64,000 bases of DNA from Leptolyngbya sp. SIO1E4 (GCA_010672825.2 JAAHFU020000001.1:682001-746000), one strand, 5' to 3'; counted from the first letter of the stretch, positions 9,001 through 17,158 are shown. The notes: generated by a model from the letters alone, not told the origin. A program made the numbers and translations.

Positions 9001-9226
9001 AGGATGGCTGGTTAATACGCTCTTCGAGATGGACTACGACCAGGGGCTAAGCTCCTTAAATGGTGAGCGACCCTCTAGACGAGCGGACAATCAGCGCAAC
9101 CCAGCGATCGCGTGGCGCGGGTCTAAGGCGGGTGATCTCCTCAAGTTTGCCGGAATCTGGGCTGGTGATGACCTCGAAGAATGCCGACAGGCGGTTTATG
9201 AAAACCGTAGCGAGGCAGACTTCTGA
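6095..9226 (+). CDS. hsdR: Type I restriction-modification system, restriction/translocase subunit R
   Basis: A 1043-residue HsdR subunit. Seen in order: an N-terminal PD-(D/E)xK nuclease with LDLVILVNG and FELKNQ (residues ~145-157), an SF2 helicase motor with Walker A SAGSGKS (~309-315), the DEAH box DEAHSS (~417), FTATPKN (motif III) and the motif VI region TLSRLNRSYPGK, then a C-terminal helical domain that binds the methylase core. It translocates DNA using ATP and cuts unmodified DNA away from the recognition site. Its ATG overlaps the stop of the hsdS-tail remnant (ATGA) and its TGA overlaps the next gene (TGATG). No disruption is visible, so the system appears intact. Confidence 0.95.
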   Translation: MTTDMSERGLETLIERSLMEASGYFKGKPSDYVREFCLDKVQLLEFLRTTQPQAINRLTTTYGEHFEDRLFKRISDQIKSRGIIEVLRKGIKAQEVSLTLYYKQPASQLNPDATARYAANRFSVTRQLRYSDDNKQLALDLVILVNGLPLITFELKNQVTRQSVKDAMRQYQKDRDPKATLFQFGRCLVHFAVDDELVYMTTHLKGEATRFLPFNQGRKSNPDEIFPDSAGNPVNPDGIATDYLWKKILTKSSLSNIVENYAQIVEEEADDGSIKRKLIFPRYHQLYVVRQLLAQTKENGLGHRYLIQHSAGSGKSNSITWLSHQLVELTDRDSVEPVFDSVIVVTDRVVLDKQIRNNIKQFAQVKGVVQAVTEGSRQLRKALEDGKKLIITTVDKFAYVVEEIDSLKSNRFAVIIDEAHSSQSGSKAASMSAALSKDTAKPTETTEDKILQIIEAQQLCQNASYYAFTATPKNKTLELFGWQNPIDGKFYPHHLYSMKQAIEEGFILDVLQNYTPYNSYYQLQKKIEDDPKFDTQRAKQKLLKNLEESPYPIQAKTKVMVDHFLDEVMGQRKIDGRAKAMLVTRSIKSAVRYKLAFDAYLQEVKSPFQAIVAFSGSKEVDGKVEDEASMNGFPSQEIEARFKQSIYRFLIVADKYQTGFDQPLLHTMYVDKPLSDVKAVQTLSRLNRSYPGKTDTFILDFVNSVEQIKQSFEPFYTTTILSEATDLDRLNDLQDALDDFQVYSPDNVREFVRLFLEDVDRDVIEPILDTCKESYKTDLTADQQIDFKRKAKSFIRNYQFLVQVRTFKNPYWESLKTFLRFLVPKLPIITEEDLSQGVLESVDLESYRVEREMTQAILLGGEQELAPTPPEPRTIVRQPDLDWLSNIIREFNERFGNIDWTDEDKVRRLLFEDLPREISQDEEYLNAKQHSDRQNARITFEKKLTDKFQDHIFDQTEAYRQYTDNQEFKGWLVNTLFEMDYDQGLSSLNGERPSRRADNQRNPAIAWRGSKAGDLLKFAGIWAGDDLEECRQAVYENRSEADF

Positions 9227-9675
9227 TGATTTATCTGCTCGATACGAATCACTGCAGCCGCATCATCGATAAAGATCCAAAGGTACTCAGCAAGCTTCAG
9301 GAAAACGAGAATGCCGCTGTGGGTATCAGCGCTATCACACAGGGTGAGCTGATCTTTATGGCTGAGAAATCGCACCGCCAGGAAGAAAATTACCGCAAAG
9401 TTTCTGAATTCGCATCATCGATCACACTTTACATGATCGATGATGCGATCGCCGATTGTTACGGCAGGCTAAAAGCCCAAATTTTGAAACACTTTGGTCC
9501 TAAGGATTCTGATAAACGAAAGAAGACAACGATTCAAAAGCTAGGATTTAGCGATAACGATCTGTGGATTGCAGCAACTGCAATTGTTTATCAAATGACG
9601 GTTGTTTCAGCAGACAGTGATTTCGTCCGTATCCAAGAAGTACACCATCTGCTCTTAGAGAATTGGCTACAGTAA
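9226..9675 (+). CDS. PIN-domain protein, VapC-like ribonuclease toxin candidate
   Basis: A 149-residue PIN-domain protein. The acidic residues expected for the metal-dependent RNase site are visible: Asp6 in LLDTN, Glu41 in QGELIF, Asp110 and Asp112 in SDNDLWIA, and Asp130/Asp132 in SADSDF. VapC toxins of this type cleave RNA and are normally held by a small antitoxin encoded just upstream. Here the start codon overlaps the hsdR stop (TGATG) and no antitoxin gene is visible on either side. It therefore looks like an orphan translated with the R-M operon; it may be an abortive-infection backup, or its antitoxin may be elsewhere. Confidence 0.85.
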   Translation: MIYLLDTNHCSRIIDKDPKVLSKLQENENAAVGISAITQGELIFMAEKSHRQEENYRKVSEFASSITLYMIDDAIADCYGRLKAQILKHFGPKDSDKRKKTTIQKLGFSDNDLWIAATAIVYQMTVVSADSDFVRIQEVHHLLLENWLQ

Positions 9676-9848
9676 CTAGCTAAATCCAGAGTGTTTGATA
9701 GACTAACCTCCAATAGCAATCGAGTCCATCGCTATTGCTTGAGGTGGATGCTGAGGATAGGCTTTCTTGTTATGGTTGAATTTCATATAAACCTTTAGAG
9801 ATTACAGACACCTATAACCTGTAAGCAGTTCTAAGCAAGGAAAAACCG

Positions 9849-10226
9849 ATGGGAATCATTTCTGGCTTACTGGGCAACGCCGTAGAACTCAAAGGCGCTC
9901 GACTAGATGACTTACTCGAAGCCGTCATCATCCCTGGTGAACAGGTCGAGAAAGCCTATCAGCTGATTCGCGACATTTTTGTGTTTACCAACAAGCGGCT
10001 AATACTGATAGATAAGCAAGGCGTTACGGGTAAGAAAATTGAGTTTCTTTCCATTCCGTACTCCAAAATCACCAAATTCGCACAAGAGAGTGCTGGGCAT
10101 TTTGACCTGGATTCTGAACTCAAGATTTGGGTAGGCAGTGACCCAACCCCCATCACCAAAGAATTTAGGAAGAATGTCAATATCAGCGAAGTCTACGCTG
10201 TGCTCAGCCGATATGTTCTCGATTGA
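9849..10226 (+). CDS. PH-domain (bPH) protein of unknown role
   Basis: A 125-residue protein made almost entirely of one bacterial pleckstrin-homology-like domain: the segment VFTNKRLILIDKQG (about residues 45-58), followed by SIPYSKITKF, is the characteristic beta-strand pattern of the bPH_1/DUF1696 family. These proteins form oligomeric rings of unknown function and are often found beside accessory genes. It starts 173 bp after the PIN gene with a leader sequence (GCAAGGAAAAACCG) holding a Shine-Dalgarno-like AAGGA, so it may have its own transcript. No signal peptide or membrane segment is seen. Confidence 0.75.
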   Translation: MGIISGLLGNAVELKGARLDDLLEAVIIPGEQVEKAYQLIRDIFVFTNKRLILIDKQGVTGKKIEFLSIPYSKITKFAQESAGHFDLDSELKIWVGSDPTPITKEFRKNVNISEVYAVLSRYVLD

Positions 10227-10280
10227 TGCGGCCAAGGCTAAAGCGGACTTGCTAAGTCGATCGCCTAAAGTATCCCTACG

Positions 10281-10360
10281 ATGTCATTCCGTATGTCTTT
10301 CAGACAGGCTACGCCCACGCGGAGCGACTCCGCAGGAGTAACGAAGGGAGGAATCTCCCT
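10281..10360. repeat. Nested palindromic repetitive element
   Basis: Downstream of the PH-domain gene lies a compound palindromic element. An inner hairpin GCGGAG-CGA-CTCCGC spans 10319-10333 inside the phrase CAGGCTACGCCCACGCGG, and a second hairpin AGGGAG-GAAT-CTCCCT spans 10345-10360. The outer phrase begins GTCATTCCG (10282-10290) and closes with ACGAAGGGAGGAATCTC, like the dispersed GTCATTC...GAATCTC repeats seen in many bacterial genomes, with the inner palindrome apparently inserted. It is non-coding. Copy number cannot be judged from this window. Confidence 0.55.
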
Positions 10361-10406
10361 CTGCTACCCAAATCGGCCATGGCATCGGCTAAACCCTGCA
10401 CCGCTT

Positions 10407-11675
10407 CTAACGGCACTGTCGTTGAGGGGCTGTCGAGTTCGGCAGTTCAATCGGCAACCGCACAATAAACGTTGTGCCCACCCCAATTTTGCTCTTCACC
10501 TCAATCGTGCCCTGCTGCAGATCCACCAGCTGCTTCACAATGCTGAGCCCTAGCCCCGTCCCCGGAATATTGCTCACATTACGCCCCCGGTGAAACGGGT
10601 CAAACAGTGCCCGCCTATCCTCAGGGGCGATGCCGATGCCTTCATCCTGCACCTGAAAAATTAGCTGATTTTGGCGTTTGGCCAGCTTCAGGCGAATGCC
10701 TTTATCGTCAGGGGTGTAGCGAATCGCATTCGAGAGCAAATTACTCAAAATAGATCGCAGCAGCCGCTCATCCAAATCAACAACCAGGTGGCGACTGCGG
10801 CAGGCAAACTGAATCGAGTTTTGGGGTCGCAGGTATTCTTGCTCGGCCAGCAAATCGTGGCAAAAGGCAATCAGGTCTAGGGGGTGGGGGGCAGCCTCCA
10901 ACACTTTGGCCTCAATTTTGCCGATCACCAAAATGTCATCAATCATGCCAGTCATGCGCTCAACATTCGCCTGGATATTGAGCAAATATTCGGCTTTTTC
11001 GGCAGGCTGTAGCTGGGTGTCATAGCGATTTAGCGACGAGACCGAAAGCGCAATATTGTTGAGCGGATTGCGAAACTCATGGCAAACCATGGCCACAAAG
11101 CGCGATCGCATCTCGCTGAGTTCCTTCAGCTGCTGGTTTGCTTGCCACAGTTTAGCCGTCCGTTCCCGTACCTTCAGTTCCAGTTCTTCATTGGTGCGCT
11201 GCAGCACCTGCTCTGCCCACCGCCGTTGGGTGATATCTCGAAAGGTGACAACAGCCCCAATGAGCTGCCCCTCCTCATCCCGCATCGGCGTGCTGATATA
11301 TTCCACCGGAAAGCTGGTGCCATCTTTGCGCCAAAACACCTCATCCGTCACCCGACGAATACTGCCATCTTGAAATGCGGCATAAATCGGGCAGTCTTCT
11401 CGCGGATAGGACGTGCCATCCGGGTGAGAATGATGCAACACCGCATGCATCGACTTGCCAATCAGCTCATCCATGGGCCAATCAATCATGGCCGCCGCCG
11501 CTGGATTTACAAAAGTCACATTGCCATCCAGGTCTAATCCGTAAACGCCTTCTCCCACCGCATTTAGGATTAACTCATGCTGACGGCGCAGCTGCTCTAA
11601 AACTTGCATCACTGGCTGATGAGTAGAAGACAGCGGAATCGCCTGGGAACTGGAGAGCCAGTGATTATGCGTCAT
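10407..11675 (-). CDS. PAS-domain sensor histidine kinase
   Basis: A 422-residue soluble sensor kinase. Seen: a PAS domain (about residues 30-150) with the segment YPREDCPIYAAF, a coiled-coil linker (~155-190), a HisKA domain with the phospho-acceptor His199 in CHEFRNP, an N-box (SNLLSNAIRY), and GTGLGLS of the ATPase lid. No transmembrane segment is seen, so the signal is probably cytosolic. It is divergent from the REC-AraC regulator at 12002 across a 326-bp promoter region, so the two likely form a two-component pair. The Cyn cluster lies just beyond the regulator, making cyanate or nitrogen status a plausible, unproven signal. Confidence 0.9.
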   Translation of the reverse strand: MTHNHWLSSSQAIPLSSTHQPVMQVLEQLRRQHELILNAVGEGVYGLDLDGNVTFVNPAAAAMIDWPMDELIGKSMHAVLHHSHPDGTSYPREDCPIYAAFQDGSIRRVTDEVFWRKDGTSFPVEYISTPMRDEEGQLIGAVVTFRDITQRRWAEQVLQRTNEELELKVRERTAKLWQANQQLKELSEMRSRFVAMVCHEFRNPLNNIALSVSSLNRYDTQLQPAEKAEYLLNIQANVERMTGMIDDILVIGKIEAKVLEAAPHPLDLIAFCHDLLAEQEYLRPQNSIQFACRSRHLVVDLDERLLRSILSNLLSNAIRYTPDDKGIRLKLAKRQNQLIFQVQDEGIGIAPEDRRALFDPFHRGRNVSNIPGTGLGLSIVKQLVDLQQGTIEVKSKIGVGTTFIVRLPIELPNSTAPQRQCR

Positions 11676-12001
11676 ATCAACATTGCGTAACGGTATTGGG
11701 CGGGTGTTTCAAATGCTTAGCAGAGGGTGAATCACCCACATTCCTGACAAATTTTCGTCCAGCAAAGTGTAGTGTACGACACCACAGAGCCATTCCCTAA
11801 AGACTACACAGAGAAGATGTCGTTGTTAATGAGACAGGTATTTTTTCTAGTTTAGGAAAGTTAAGTTGGCGCGATTTTGAGTACACCTATCCTTTTTTTT
11901 AGAAAGGTTATCGAGAGGGTTAGGGGTTTTTCTGTGCAAACCTTACCCCCTAGAGTGACCTTAGAATTAACGTTCCTGAAACTGAAATTTCTGAAGCCGT
12001 C
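11676..12001. promoter_or_regulatory. Divergent regulatory region between kinase and response regulator
   Basis: A 326-bp region separates the two divergent genes of the putative two-component pair and must hold both promoters. It contains an imperfect 16-bp palindrome at 11767-11782 (GTGTAGTGTACGACAC) and AT-rich blocks near 11870-11910 and 11960-11995. No gene is seen. I cannot assign a particular regulator to the palindrome. Confidence 0.45.
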
Positions 12002-12814
12002 ATGAGAACAGTATTGGTTATTGAGGATGAAGCTCAGACTCGAAATATCTTTCTGAAATGTTTAGAGTTTGAGGGGTTTCGGGCCTTTGGAGCCGGTGAT
12101 GGAACCACCGGAATGGCCTTAGCCCAAAGCCATCATCCCGACCTGATCGTGTGCGACATTATGATGCCAGATATGGACGGGTATTCAGTTTTGTCGGCCC
12201 TGCGTCACTGCCGCGATACGGCTTCAATTCCGCTGATTTTTTTAACGGCTAAAGTCACCATGGCGGACTTACGGCAGGGTATGGAAATGGGGGCTGACGA
12301 CTACCTGACCAAACCCTGCACGGTCGAACAGTTTTTGGCTGCAATTACAACTCGCCTCAAGCGCCATGAAGAATTGTCTTATCGAGGCAGCCAAGCTGCC
12401 CTCTCCTCAGAGGCTTCTGAAGCCTCTGAGGTCAAGGGTTCTGCAGGGTTGGGCAAGGAGAAGTTTTTCCCGGACTGTCCTAAACTAGCGTCCGTTTTTC
12501 ACTTTATTGAAGCCCACTACCGCCAGCCCATTAACCTTCGTGATGTGGCCCAAGAGGCGGGCTATTCTCCTGCGTATTTAACGAATTTGGTGCAGGGAAA
12601 AACTGGGCGCACGGTCAAGCGCTGGATTATTGAGCGACGCATGGTGCAGGCAAGAGACCTATTAGCAAATACGACCCAGCCAGTGCGGCAGATTGCTGAG
12701 TCTTCTGGCTATACCGATGCGGGGTATTTCACGCGTCAATTTCGCCAATTCCATGGCGTTTCCCCGCAGACTTGGAGACAGCAATCTGTAGCAGATTTAA
12801 CGGATCGCCCCTGA
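12002..12814 (+). CDS. Response regulator with AraC-type DNA-binding domain
   Basis: A 270-residue transcription factor with an N-terminal receiver domain (phospho-acceptor Asp52 in VCDIMMPDMDG, conserved DDYLTKP near 100) and a C-terminal AraC/XylS double helix-turn-helix (about 165-262, with IAESSGYTDAGYFTRQF as the second motif). The linker (130-160) is rich in serine, alanine and glutamate. It is divergent from the PAS kinase, its likely partner, and points toward the Cyn cluster that begins about 390 bp downstream. Control of that cluster is inferred from position only. Confidence 0.9.
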   Translation: MRTVLVIEDEAQTRNIFLKCLEFEGFRAFGAGDGTTGMALAQSHHPDLIVCDIMMPDMDGYSVLSALRHCRDTASIPLIFLTAKVTMADLRQGMEMGADDYLTKPCTVEQFLAAITTRLKRHEELSYRGSQAALSSEASEASEVKGSAGLGKEKFFPDCPKLASVFHFIEAHYRQPINLRDVAQEAGYSPAYLTNLVQGKTGRTVKRWIIERRMVQARDLLANTTQPVRQIAESSGYTDAGYFTRQFRQFHGVSPQTWRQQSVADLTDRP

Positions 12815-13206
12815 ATTTTGGCCTCGATCATGAGGTTCAAAAAAAAGTCCTATCAAGTTCAAAAATTGATCCAATGCGGTTTTGATTTAGCCTTGGTAAT
12901 TTACAAATCAATATCACTCGTCAGCTCATATATAGCGCTGGCCATTTTGATTCAGACACCCAGTGTTGCTGTGAGGTTTAGGACAGCATCAAGATGGCTC
13001 GCAGTCTTTTCCTAATCAGACTGACGACTGCTATACAAACACTGGCGATCGCATTCAGGTGGACTAGCTCTATGGTTTTTACATCAACGCATCCGGGCCA
13101 ACAGCAAAGGATAAATCTCAACTGCGATCGCGGAGGAATCTTGAGTTTGCAGTCGCCCTGTCGGGTTTGTGGGGGGAATCATTTAGCGCACGATCACTGG
13201 GAATTC
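12815..13206. promoter_or_regulatory. Leader/promoter region of the cyanate-type transport cluster
   Basis: About 390 bp without a convincing independent gene. The reading frame of the binding-protein gene is open upstream to 12994, but composition and motifs only look coding from about 13141-13207. I looked for an NtcA box (GTA-N8-TAC) and found none; GTA-N3-TAC at about 12895-12903 is too short. A GGAGG at 13132-13136 precedes an in-frame TTG at 13141 that could be an alternative start for the next gene. Confidence 0.4.
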
Positions 13207-14715
13207 ATGCAAACAATGCCCTCAGATCCGGTTGACTTAGTGGATGACCTGGTCAAGATGGGCGTTTATCAAGAGAACCAGCTACGCGCTGCTGATAGCG
13301 TCAATGCCTACGAACTGCGCAAAACCTTGTTCTTAAAGCGGGTTGGACGTGGGGATGCCAAGCGAGAAAAGCTGATTTTGGCCCTGTGTGAGCAGGCTGG
13401 AGGGCTCGAAAATGCCTTTGCCGCTGCCTTTGGCCCCCAGGCCGGGATGTTCTTCTCTGATTCCATCCGCAATAGCCGGACGACCCGACGAGAGTTTTTG
13501 CGCAACATGGCCGTTGGGGCCTCTTTGGTGGCGTTATCGAGCTGCGCCAACGGTAGTGGGGGGCCTGCAGCTGAAGAGGGGGCCGACGCACCGGTCTCAG
13601 CCGAAGGCTTAGAAAAAACCGATTTGCAGATTGGCTTTATTCCCATCACCTGCGCGACGCCCATCATTATGTCTGAGCCGCTGGGCTTCTACGAGAAATA
13701 TGGCTTCAATGCCAAAGTGGTGAAGATGCCAAGCTGGGGCGCGGTAAGAGACTCTGCGATCGCGGGTGAACTCGATGCATATCACATGCTGGCGCCAATG
13801 CCCATCGCCATGACCCTGGGGCTGGGGTCTGCCGCCTTTGGGGTAAAACTCGCCAGCATTGAGAATATCAACGGTCAGGCCATTACAGTGGCCGAGCGTT
13901 ACAAAGGGCAGGTGAATGGCCCTGCTGACTTCAAGGGCTTCACCATGGGGGTACCGTTCCCCTATTCCATGCATAATCTGCTGTTGCGCTATTACCTGGC
14001 AACCGGGGGGCTAGATCCTGATGTGGACGTGCAGATTCGCCCTGTCCCGCCACCCGACAGCATTGCCCAGCTAGTCGCGGGGGATATCGACGCTTACCTG
14101 ATGCCTGATCCGTTCAATCAGCGCGCCGTTTTTGAAGGGGCAGGCTTCATTCACATGCTCACTAAAGATTTGTGGCCAGGCCACCCTTGCTGCGCCTTTG
14201 CCGCCAGTGACCAGTGGATTAATGAGAATCCCAATACCTTCCGAGCTTTAAACAAATCCATTATTGAAGCGGCTGGCTATGCCAGCGACGCTGCCAATCG
14301 CTCAGAAATTGCGACCGCAATCTCCGAACGGGCCTTTCTTAACCAGCCGGTAGAAGTGGTGGAAGCCGTGCTGACAGGCAATTTTGATGACGGCAATGGC
14401 AACACCCTGAGCGTGCCTGACCGCATCGACTTTGACCCGTACCCCTGGCAAAGCTTCGCCAACTGGATTTCGTCTCAGCTAGTGCGGTGGGATTTGCAAG
14501 GAGATGGGTTGGCTGCCAAGACAATTCCTGAAAAGGGGTATGACGTCGTCGGCAAGGATATTTTCTTGACTGATTTGGCCCGTGAGCTAGCTCAAGAACT
14601 GGGGCAAGCGCCTCCCACAGAGATTTATCGCACAGAAGAGCTGAAATTTGACACGTTTGACCCGGCAGACCCAGGGGCCTACGTTCAGCAGCAAATTGAT
14701 GAGCACGGCGTGTAG
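13207..14715 (+). CDS. cynA: Tat-exported lipoprotein, CmpA/NrtA/CynA-family substrate-binding protein
   Basis: The substrate-binding component of an ABC importer of the NrtA/CmpA/CynA family; with cyanase downstream, cyanate is the likely ligand. From the ATG at 13207 it has 502 residues. An N-terminal block of about 90 residues with no signal features precedes a twin-arginine motif (TTRREFL, Arg94-Arg95), a hydrophobic stretch and a lipobox (LVALSSC, Cys113). The mature part (~390 residues) is a normal NMT1/NrtA-like binding protein. The long cytoplasmic-looking block before a Tat signal is unusual. Alternative starts are a TTG at 13141 with a good GGAGG, or a later start; none removes the extension unless translation begins near 13470. 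Permease and ATPase follow immediately. Confidence 0.8.
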   Translation: MQTMPSDPVDLVDDLVKMGVYQENQLRAADSVNAYELRKTLFLKRVGRGDAKREKLILALCEQAGGLENAFAAAFGPQAGMFFSDSIRNSRTTRREFLRNMAVGASLVALSSCANGSGGPAAEEGADAPVSAEGLEKTDLQIGFIPITCATPIIMSEPLGFYEKYGFNAKVVKMPSWGAVRDSAIAGELDAYHMLAPMPIAMTLGLGSAAFGVKLASIENINGQAITVAERYKGQVNGPADFKGFTMGVPFPYSMHNLLLRYYLATGGLDPDVDVQIRPVPPPDSIAQLVAGDIDAYLMPDPFNQRAVFEGAGFIHMLTKDLWPGHPCCAFAASDQWINENPNTFRALNKSIIEAAGYASDAANRSEIATAISERAFLNQPVEVVEAVLTGNFDDGNGNTLSVPDRIDFDPYPWQSFANWISSQLVRWDLQGDGLAAKTIPEKGYDVVGKDIFLTDLARELAQELGQAPPTEIYRTEELKFDTFDPADPGAYVQQQIDEHGV

Positions 14716-14742
14716 TGGTGCAAGCAGCAGGAGGTTTGTGGT

Positions 14743-15582
14743 ATGGCAGTGAGTAAATCCGCAAGTGCCCCCTTTTATGGAGGCGAGCGGGAATCCCTAT
14801 TCTTCAATGAAAATGTGCGGGCCTTTCTACTCTTTATTGGGTCGTTGACGACCTTCTTATTGGTGTGGGAGCTAGGGGCTCGCCTGGATATCTTCGCCCA
14901 GGGGATGCCGACGGCATCTAAAACCCTGCAAGAACTTTGGTGGTGGATCACCCATCCTTTTTTCAACAATGGGCCGAATGATTTAGGCATCGGCTGGAAC
15001 TTGCTCATTAGCCTACGGCGGGTGGCGATCGGCTATGTTTTAGCCTCCTTAGTGGCGGTTCCGCTGGGTATTTTGATCGGCATTTCCCCCATTGCCCAGA
15101 AAGGGTTTAATCCCTATGTTCAGCTCTTGAAACCGGTCTCCCCTTTAGCGTGGTTGCCATTAGGGCTTTACATCTTTAGGGATTCTGAGATGACGGGGGT
15201 TTTCATCATTTTCATTTCCAGTATTTGGCCCACGCTGATTAATACGTCCTTTGGGGTGGCCAACGTCAATCCAGAATATTTGGATGTAGCTAAAACCCTG
15301 GGTGCTCCTCGGCTCCGAACCATCTTTAAGGTAATTATTCCAGCGGCCTTGCCCAATATTGTTTCGGGTTTACGCATCAGTATGGGCATTGCCTGGCTGG
15401 TGATTGTAGCCGCAGAAATGTTGCTGGGTACCGGGTTAGGGTATTTCATCTGGAATGAATGGAATAACCTTTATATCCCCAATATTTTGGTCGCGATTTT
15501 CATCATTGGGTTAGTCGGGTTGGCCCTCGATAGCATCTTTGCTGCCCTCGAAAACTTTGTTGCATTTGGTCGAAAATCGTGA
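14743..15582 (+). CDS. cynB: ABC transporter permease, NrtB/CynB family
   Basis: A 279-residue inner-membrane permease with about six hydrophobic segments starting at FLLFIGSLTTFLLVWELG. The cytoplasmic EAA loop (YLDVAKTLGAPRLRTIFKVI, about residues 178-197) is the docking site for the ATPase. It belongs to the nitrate/cyanate/bicarbonate/taurine permease family and should carry the substrate delivered by the upstream lipoprotein. It lies 27 bp after the binding-protein gene, with AGCAGGAGG just upstream as ribosome binding site. Its stop codon overlaps the next start (GTGA). Confidence 0.9.
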   Translation: MAVSKSASAPFYGGERESLFFNENVRAFLLFIGSLTTFLLVWELGARLDIFAQGMPTASKTLQELWWWITHPFFNNGPNDLGIGWNLLISLRRVAIGYVLASLVAVPLGILIGISPIAQKGFNPYVQLLKPVSPLAWLPLGLYIFRDSEMTGVFIIFISSIWPTLINTSFGVANVNPEYLDVAKTLGAPRLRTIFKVIIPAALPNIVSGLRISMGIAWLVIVAAEMLLGTGLGYFIWNEWNNLYIPNILVAIFIIGLVGLALDSIFAALENFVAFGRKS

Positions 15583-16463
15583 GTGTTGCCCCTTTGAATA
15601 CTATTCTTCCGATGGATACTTTTTCTCCCTCGGCTCAGCTTTCGATCCGAAATGTCACGAAGGTTTTTCATGGCAAGAAAGATCTCTTTAGCAAACTGTC
15701 TGGCAAAGCTTCTTCCGACTTTGTCGCCATTGAGAACATTAGCCTGGATATTGAACCCAATACGTTTGTGTCCATCATTGGGCCATCCGGCTGTGGGAAA
15801 TCAACCCTGTTGAACATGGTGGCAGGCCTCTCTTCGGCAACCATGGGTGAAATCTTGCTCAATGGGATGCCCATTACAGGGCCAGGGCCTGATCGCGGCA
15901 TGGTCTTCCAAAACTATGCCCTGATGCCCTGGATGACGGTGGAAGAAAACATTCGCTTCGCCGTTGAGACGGTTTACCCTAAGTTGTCTCCCAAGCAGAT
16001 GCAGCGCACCCTGAAGGAGCATATTCAGCTAGTGGGGTTAGCAGGGGCAGAAAAGAAGCATCCCCATGAGCTTTCAGGGGGGATGCGCCAACGAGTCGGC
16101 ATTGCCCGCGCGTTGGCCATTAGCCCGCAAATTTTGCTAATGGATGAACCCTTTGGGGCCTTGGATGCCCTAACCCGCGGCTTTCTTCAAGATGAGGTGG
16201 AGCGCATTTGGGAGCAGCAGCGCAAAACCGTCATCATGATCACCCACAGTATCGAGGAAGCCCTACTGCTCTCCGATCGCATCGTCATGATGACCCGCGG
16301 TCCCGCCGCCCGCATTGATGAAATTCTTGAAGTCCCTTTCCCTCGACCCCGCAATCGCGAAACCATTGACCAGCATCCGGCTTACCACGATCTGAAAGCA
16401 GAAATGGAGAGCCATCTCTTTCGGGAGACTCGGGCGGTTGAGGAAGCCAGGATTAGCGGATAG
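15579..16463 (+). CDS. cynD: ABC transporter ATP-binding protein, NrtD/CynD family
   Basis: A 294-residue ATPase with Walker A GPSGCGKST (about residues 67-75), signature LSGGMRQR (~165), Walker B LLMDEPFGALD (~186-196) and the H-loop MITHSIEEAL. It energises the permease encoded upstream, with which it overlaps by 4 bp from a GTG start; an ATG at 15612 is an alternative start. It lacks the extra C-terminal binding-protein-like domain of NrtC, so it is the NrtD/CynD type. Cyanase follows 133 bp later. Confidence 0.9.
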   Translation: MSVAPLNTILPMDTFSPSAQLSIRNVTKVFHGKKDLFSKLSGKASSDFVAIENISLDIEPNTFVSIIGPSGCGKSTLLNMVAGLSSATMGEILLNGMPITGPGPDRGMVFQNYALMPWMTVEENIRFAVETVYPKLSPKQMQRTLKEHIQLVGLAGAEKKHPHELSGGMRQRVGIARALAISPQILLMDEPFGALDALTRGFLQDEVERIWEQQRKTVIMITHSIEEALLLSDRIVMMTRGPAARIDEILEVPFPRPRNRETIDQHPAYHDLKAEMESHLFRETRAVEEARISG

Positions 16464-16596
16464 GGAGAAGAGTAGATAAGTGGATGGGAATGGCGCAGGG
16501 GGGTAAATCCGAGTCAACGGCGTAAGTCCTCACCATTAACCGACAGCCCATTTCCCTCAACACAGTTGACGTAACGTAATCTAAGAGGATTGAAAA

Positions 16597-17040
16597 ATGG
16601 CCATTCCAGAAATTACCGAAAAGCTTTTAGCCGCGAAGAAAGCAGCGGGTCTGACCTTTGCTGATTTAGAAGCAAAAGTTGGCTGTGATGAAGTGTGGAT
16701 TGCCTCAGTCTTATATCGTCAGGCCAGTGCCTCTCAAGAAGAAGCGACGAAAATTGTTGAGGCGATCGGAGCTGATTCTTCTTTTATTGAGCCGCTGACG
16801 GAATGTCCGGTGAAGGGGTCTCTTGATCCGCTGGTGCCGACCGATCCGCTCATCTATCGTTTTTACGAAATCATGCAGGTTTATGGGATGCCGGTGAAGA
16901 CCGTGGTTCACGAAAAGTTTGGGGACGGCATCATGAGTGCCATCGACTTCACCATCGATGTGGAAAAGGAAGAAGACCCCAAGGGCGATCGCGTCAAAGT
17001 CATCATGTGCGGCAAGTTCCTGCCTTACAAGAAGTGGTAG
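16597..17040 (+). CDS. cynS: Cyanase (cyanate hydratase)
   Basis: A 147-residue cyanase that converts cyanate and bicarbonate to carbamate and CO2; carbamate then breaks down to ammonia and CO2. The catalytic residues known from the E. coli enzyme (Arg96, Glu99, Ser122) correspond here to Arg88, Glu91 (in YRFYE) and Ser114 (in GIMSAIDF), all present. The N-terminal helical domain and the C-terminal [14 protein letters not shown] are typical, and the length is close to the E. coli 156 residues. A good ribosome binding site (AAGAGGA) precedes the ATG. Its place behind a Cyn-type importer gives a full route from external cyanate to ammonia. Confidence 0.97.
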   Translation: MAIPEITEKLLAAKKAAGLTFADLEAKVGCDEVWIASVLYRQASASQEEATKIVEAIGADSSFIEPLTECPVKGSLDPLVPTDPLIYRFYEIMQVYGMPVKTVVHEKFGDGIMSAIDFTIDVEKEEDPKGDRVKVIMCGKFLPYKKW

Positions 17041-17111
17041 CGCTGCCGTTCCTGCTTTCCGCGCCAACGTTCATCCTCGATTAAGGGGTCTTACCTGCAC
17101 TTCACTTGATC

Positions 17112-17139
17112 ATGGCTGTCGGTCAGCGCTGGCAGCCAT
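17112..17139. repeat. Hairpin between cynS and the DUF1348 gene
   Basis: Arms ATGGCTG (17112-17118) and CAGCCAT (17133-17139) can pair and are followed by TTCTC. It could act as a weak terminator or an attenuator that lowers expression of the downstream DUF1348 gene relative to cynS. No long T-run is present, so termination is uncertain. Confidence 0.35.
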
Positions 17140-17158
17140 TTCTCTGAGAATTTGAGTC

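Noticed and set aside
12895-12903. Possible NtcA box upstream of the Cyn-type cluster
   Set aside because: GTA and TAC are separated by 3 rather than 8 bases, so it does not match the known NtcA spacing.
12818-13015. 65-codon frame between the AraC regulator and the binding-protein gene
   Set aside because: Low-complexity AT-rich start, no ribosome binding site and no recognisable pattern.
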